From: Rhizobium mayense
Lineage (GTDB): Bacteria; Pseudomonadota; Alphaproteobacteria; Rhizobiales; Rhizobiaceae
Assembly: GCF_030272705.1 (NCBI RefSeq)
Contig: NZ_JARFYM010000042.1
Coordinates: forward strand, 1-44,464
DNA length: 44,464 nucleotides
Direction of reading: 5' to 3'
Shown here: positions 44,017 to 44,464 of the stretch, piece after piece
Numbering within the stretch: position 1 is the stretch's first letter
How the letters are laid out: each line of letters starts with the position of its first letter
The notes under the pieces: model-generated
Database searches by the model: none
What the model was told of the DNA's origin: nothing
What the model saw: only the letters and a program-made list of their open reading frames with translations
Position numbers and translations under genes: made by a program

Positions 44017-44464
44017 GCCAATCGAGATCCGGTTCCTTCATGCGAGCCGTGTAGCTGGGGCCGAAGATGTGCATATTTATGACGGGGGAGTCAAATCCTG
44101 CGCATTTCGCTTGTGGGGTGTCTGAATGCTATAAGTGCCCTTTTTCCAGCGGAGGTCGGCGATATCTGGTGTCGGCGGACGAGGGGTCAATAGCTTGTCC
44201 CTGTCATATTTTGCGACCTTCCGCGTGTAGGGTGGAGCCGGCGGCACGCGGGAATGGAGATATCGGCAGATTTTGGCGCCCGATCCGTCCGATTTTGGAG
44301 AGCTTCACAAATATATCATAAGAATCAATAACTTATATGTTTTTTGATTTTTTTCAAAATCGGCAGTTGACTATGCTGAGGGAGGGGGTCTATAAGCCCG
44401 ATCACTGACGAGGGCGGCGGCGCTGCTGGCGACGAAGTCTCTCGCTCTAAGGTTTCCTGGATTG
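44017..44464. other. Region upstream of a probable rRNA operon, no gene
   Basis: About 450 bases from the M23 peptidase start to the window edge. It has no coding frame with support. An AT-rich stretch (44307-44360) precedes a strong promoter, and the last ~65 bases would be transcribed leader. Confidence 0.6.
44307..44396 (+). promoter_or_regulatory. Strong sigma-70-type promoter with AT-rich upstream element, probably rRNA operon
   Basis: TTGACT (44367-44372) and TATAAG (44391-44396) stand 18 bases apart, preceded by runs such as TTTTTTGATTTTTTTCAAAA that look like an UP element. The GGGTCTATAAGCCCGATC context is what I expect at rhizobial 16S rRNA operon promoters. The gene itself lies past the window edge, so the target is inferred. 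Confidence 0.65.

Overview
The window looks like chromosome of a Rhizobium-type alphaproteobacterium (Rhizobium/Agrobacterium group). The reasons are high-GC coding bias, alphaproteobacterial families (DUF4167, DUF1178, an NDUFAF5-like methyltransferase, PTS-Ntr EI), palindromic intergenic repeats of the RIME type, and a housekeeping block with secA, argJ, grxC, ubiG, lysC, ptsP, prfA-prmC and clpB. The species call is inference; no rRNA gene lies inside the window.

Layout. (1) 1-2425 is accessory: the catalytic C-terminus of a tyrosine recombinase at the left edge, three overlapping minus-strand genes of unknown function, and a nested palindrome, all on the 3' side of tRNA-Leu(CAA) (2426-2510). 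This looks like one end of a tRNA-integrated island and holds the best candidate for an undescribed system. (2) 2650-16695 is a patchwork of metabolic and transport genes: an MFS carrier with a divergent TetR regulator and twin operators, a methyltransferase, a Tat-type sulfatase, an aldo/keto reductase, an acyl-CoA synthetase, a LssY_C membrane protein, a coupled flippase-acetyltransferase pair, a glutathione transferase and a sulfite-oxidase-family molybdoenzyme. (3) 16931-29195 is housekeeping: secA, a periplasmic parvulin, argJ-GNAT-mutT, a small membrane protein and Flp pilin, the NDUFAF5-like methyltransferase, a comF-grxC-nitrilase-DUF1178-DUF3291 string, and ubiG. (4) 29362-31309 is a TetR-MFS unit with a large inverted-repeat operator. 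(5) 31508-44016 holds a secreted protein, lysC, ptsP, prfA-prmC, a DUF4167 protein, clpB with a heat-shock-like promoter, and an M23 peptidase. (6) The right end carries a strong promoter that resembles rhizobial rRNA operon promoters and reads out of the window.

The genes connect in several ways. prmC overlaps prfA, whose GGQ glutamine it modifies. argJ, the GNAT gene and mutT form one read-through unit. The comF to DUF3291 genes lie close together with several overlaps. secA, the parvulin and the M23 peptidase all serve the envelope. Three mosaic palindromic repeats sit at gene borders. Two end just upstream of a ribosome binding site (argJ and the Flp pilin) and one supplies both stop codons of a convergent gene pair.
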